In this document: one piece after another, positions 5,761 through 7,439 of the stretch | How positions within the stretch are numbered: the first letter of the stretch is position 1 | How the letters are laid out: each line of letters begins with the position of its first letter | Assembly: GCA_011051925.1 (NCBI GenBank) | Contig: DRKE01000083.1 | Span: forward strand, 1 to 7,439 | Direction of reading: 5' to 3' | Source of the DNA: Deltaproteobacteria bacterium | GTDB lineage: Bacteria; Myxococcota_A; UBA9160; UBA4427 | Length of the DNA: 7,439 nt | Notes under the pieces: generated by a model | Databases searched by the model: none | Told to the model about the DNA's origin: nothing | The model's input: only the letters and a program-made list of their open reading frames with translations | Program-made: the position numbers and the translations under genes

Positions 5761-7439
5761 GTCGAGAGCATCGTCCGATCCCGCCCATGAGCTGAGGCCT
5801 TTGCGTGCGGGCATCCGGTTCGCCGCCCTGGCCCTTTTCTTCCTGCTCCCGGTTCGGGGCGTACTCCCCGCGTCCGCTGCTTCAGGGGCTCCGGTCGTGG
5901 CGCGGGCGGGCATGGTGGTCTCGACCCACCATGCGGCGGCGGAAGCCGGGGCACGGATCCTGCGCGAGGGCGGAAACGCGATCGACGCCGCCGTGGCGAC
6001 GGCCTTCGCGGTCGGGGTCACTCAGCCTTTTTCCGCCGGAGTCGGTGGCGGCTTCTTCGCCCTGGTGAGACTCGAGGACGGCCGCTTCGTGGCGCTCGAC
6101 GCCCGGGAGACCGCACCGGAGTCGGCGACGCCGACGATGTATACCGAGCCGGGCGTCGCGAAGGACGCGTCGGTCCGCGGGCCCCTGGCGGTCGCCGTTC
6201 CGGCATTCGTCCCGGGGATGGCCCGGCTTCTCGAGAAGTACGGAACGATGTCGCTCGCGAAGGTCCTGGCCCCGGCGATCGACCTGGCGGAGAACGGTTT
6301 CGTGATCGGCCGCTATCACGCGCGCATCGCCGGCTTCATGCGCGACCGGCTGCCCGCCGAGCGGTTCCCCGAAACCTGGCGGATCCAGTTCGCGCCCTTT
6401 TCGAAGACGGGCATGTCGGGCGAGCGCCTCGTGCAGCGCGACCTCGCTCGAACCCTTCGCGAGCTCGCCGCGCGGGGCGAATCCGTCTTCCGCGACGGAT
6501 CGGTCGCCCGATCGATCGTGCGGGAAGTCCGTCGGCGGGGCGGGATCCTCGACCTCGAGGACCTGGAGAATCAGCAGCCCCGCTGGCGGGAGCCCGTCAC
6601 GGGCTCGTATCGCGGATTCGAGGTAGCGAGCTTCCCTCCGCCCTCCTCGGGCGGGGCCGTGCTGATCGAGACCCTCCACATCCTGGAAGGCTTCGATCTC
6701 GCCCGATTGCGACCGGGGGGCGCGCCCGCGGTCCATCTCGTCGCCGAGGCGATGAAACTGGCCTTTGCGGATCGAGCGGCCTGGATGGGCGATCCCGATT
6801 TCGTCGAGGTGCCGACGGCGAAGCTCGTATCGAAGGCGTACGCGAAGGCCCAGCGTGCCCGCATCGATCCCGGGAAGGCCACCCGCGTCACGGGACCCGG
6901 ACGCCTGCCCGCAGACGCGGGGACGACCCATCTCTCCGTCACGGATGCCGCGGGTCGGGCAGTCGCCCTCACGATGACGATCAATACGCCTTTCGGCTCG
7001 GGGATCACGGTACCGGGAACGGGTGTCGTGCTGAACAACGAGATGGACGATTTCGCGATCGCGACGGGGACCCCCAACAGCTACGGGCTCATCGATACCC
7101 GGGGCGCCAATCTCGTCGCACCGCGCAAGCGCCCCCTTTCGAGCATGACCCCGACGATCCTCGACCGGGACGGCCGACTCTTCATGGTGACGGGCAGTCC
7201 GGGGGGACCACGGATCATCTCGACGACCCTGCTCACCGTGCTCAACGTCGTCGACTGGAAAATGGATCCCCAGGCGGCCGTTTCGGCACCGCGATTCCAT
7301 CATCAATGGGAACCGGACGTACTGCGCGTCGAGCCGGAATTCGCGGACGAAGTGATCGCGGCGCTCGAGGCACGGGGCCATGTCGTCGAGCGGAGTCCGC
7401 GCCCCTGGTCGGCCGCCGAGGTGATCGTGATCGATCCGA
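5759..7439 (+). CDS. ggt: Gamma-glutamyltranspeptidase precursor, 3'-truncated by the window edge
   Basis: 560 codons are present and the frame is open at the window end; by comparison with E. coli Ggt only about 20-30 residues are missing. The enzyme is an N-terminal nucleophile hydrolase of the periplasm that removes or transfers the gamma-glutamyl group of glutathione and related amides. Visible motifs are GGNAIDAAVAT (71-81), SAGVGGG, R116 in LDARETAP (alpha-carboxylate binding), PPPSSGG, the cleavage site before T389 in GTTHLSVTD (the expected nucleophile after self-cleavage), N409, NNEMDDF with D431, S461-S462 in PLSSM, and GSPGG. The lid-loop region with Y442 is present, as in E. coli Ggt. 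The signal peptide is Arg-containing with core FAALALFFLL and an ASAAS-like cleavage region near residue 42. The ATG at 5759 has TGAGG three nt upstream. A TTG at 5801, also after TGAGG, would give a shorter, more classical signal peptide. The divergent cyclophilin start overlaps this ATG. Confidence 0.96.
   Translation, partial: MSRASSDPAHELRPLRAGIRFAALALFFLLPVRGVLPASAASGAPVVARAGMVVSTHHAAAEAGARILREGGNAIDAAVATAFAVGVTQPFSAGVGGGFFALVRLEDGRFVALDARETAPESATPTMYTEPGVAKDASVRGPLAVAVPAFVPGMARLLEKYGTMSLAKVLAPAIDLAENGFVIGRYHARIAGFMRDRLPAERFPETWRIQFAPFSKTGMSGERLVQRDLARTLRELAARGESVFRDGSVARSIVREVRRRGGILDLEDLENQQPRWREPVTGSYRGFEVASFPPPSSGGAVLIETLHILEGFDLARLRPGGAPAVHLVAEAMKLAFADRAAWMGDPDFVEVPTAKLVSKAYAKAQRARIDPGKATRVTGPGRLPADAGTTHLSVTDAAGRAVALTMTINTPFGSGITVPGTGVVLNNEMDDFAIATGTPNSYGLIDTRGANLVAPRKRPLSSMTPTILDRDGRLFMVTGSPGGPRIISTTLLTVLNVVDWKMDPQAAVSAPRFHHQWEPDVLRVEPEFADEVIAALEARGHVVERSPRPWSAAEVIVIDP

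Noticed and set aside
5761..6021. 87-codon N-terminal extension of the cyclophilin
   Set aside because: It would lie wholly antisense to ggt, and the predicted export signal begins after the ATG at 5760.
5882..7381. 499-codon minus-strand open frame
   Set aside because: It is antisense to the gamma-glutamyltranspeptidase, whose catalytic motifs fix the coding strand.

Overview
This is a GC-rich stretch (about two thirds G+C by eye) from what looks like a Gram-negative bacterium. The evidence is a periplasmic-type gamma-glutamyltranspeptidase with a signal peptide, a secreted or lipoprotein-type cyclophilin, a membrane-anchored serine hydrolase and a tRNA gene with an encoded CCA end. The phylum cannot be fixed from the sequence. 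The gene mix would suit a deltaproteobacterial/myxobacterial or gammaproteobacterial environmental lineage, but that is only an impression.

Layout, left to right. (1) The 3' part of a parallel beta-helix repeat protein on + (2-847), cut by the window edge. (2) A complete beta-lactamase/6-aminohexanoate-dimer-hydrolase-type serine hydrolase on + (1047-2306). (3) A convergent gap of 114 bp with no clear terminator, then a 584-residue amidohydrolase of the long D-aminoacylase-like family on - (2421-4175). (4) A 545-bp stretch with no convincing gene (4176-4720). (5) tRNA-Phe(GAA) on - (4721-4796). (6) A cyclophilin-type peptidyl-prolyl isomerase with an N-terminal export signal on - (4906-5760). 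(7) A gamma-glutamyltranspeptidase precursor on + (5759 to the window end), lacking only its last few tens of residues. Genes 6 and 7 are divergent, and their most natural start codons share the sequence CATG.

The genes look like mostly independent transcription units of ordinary metabolism and envelope biology, not one dedicated system. Three of the five proteins (serine hydrolase, amidohydrolase, gamma-glutamyltranspeptidase) belong to families that act on amide or ester bonds. A shared role in peptide or amide scavenging is possible but unproven. I see no CRISPR array, insertion sequence, phage gene or toxin/defence module. The least ordinary features are a strong excess of the tetramer GATC across the window, the amidohydrolase's departure from the characterised D-aminoacylase metal-ligand pattern, and the start-codon overlap between the cyclophilin and the transpeptidase.
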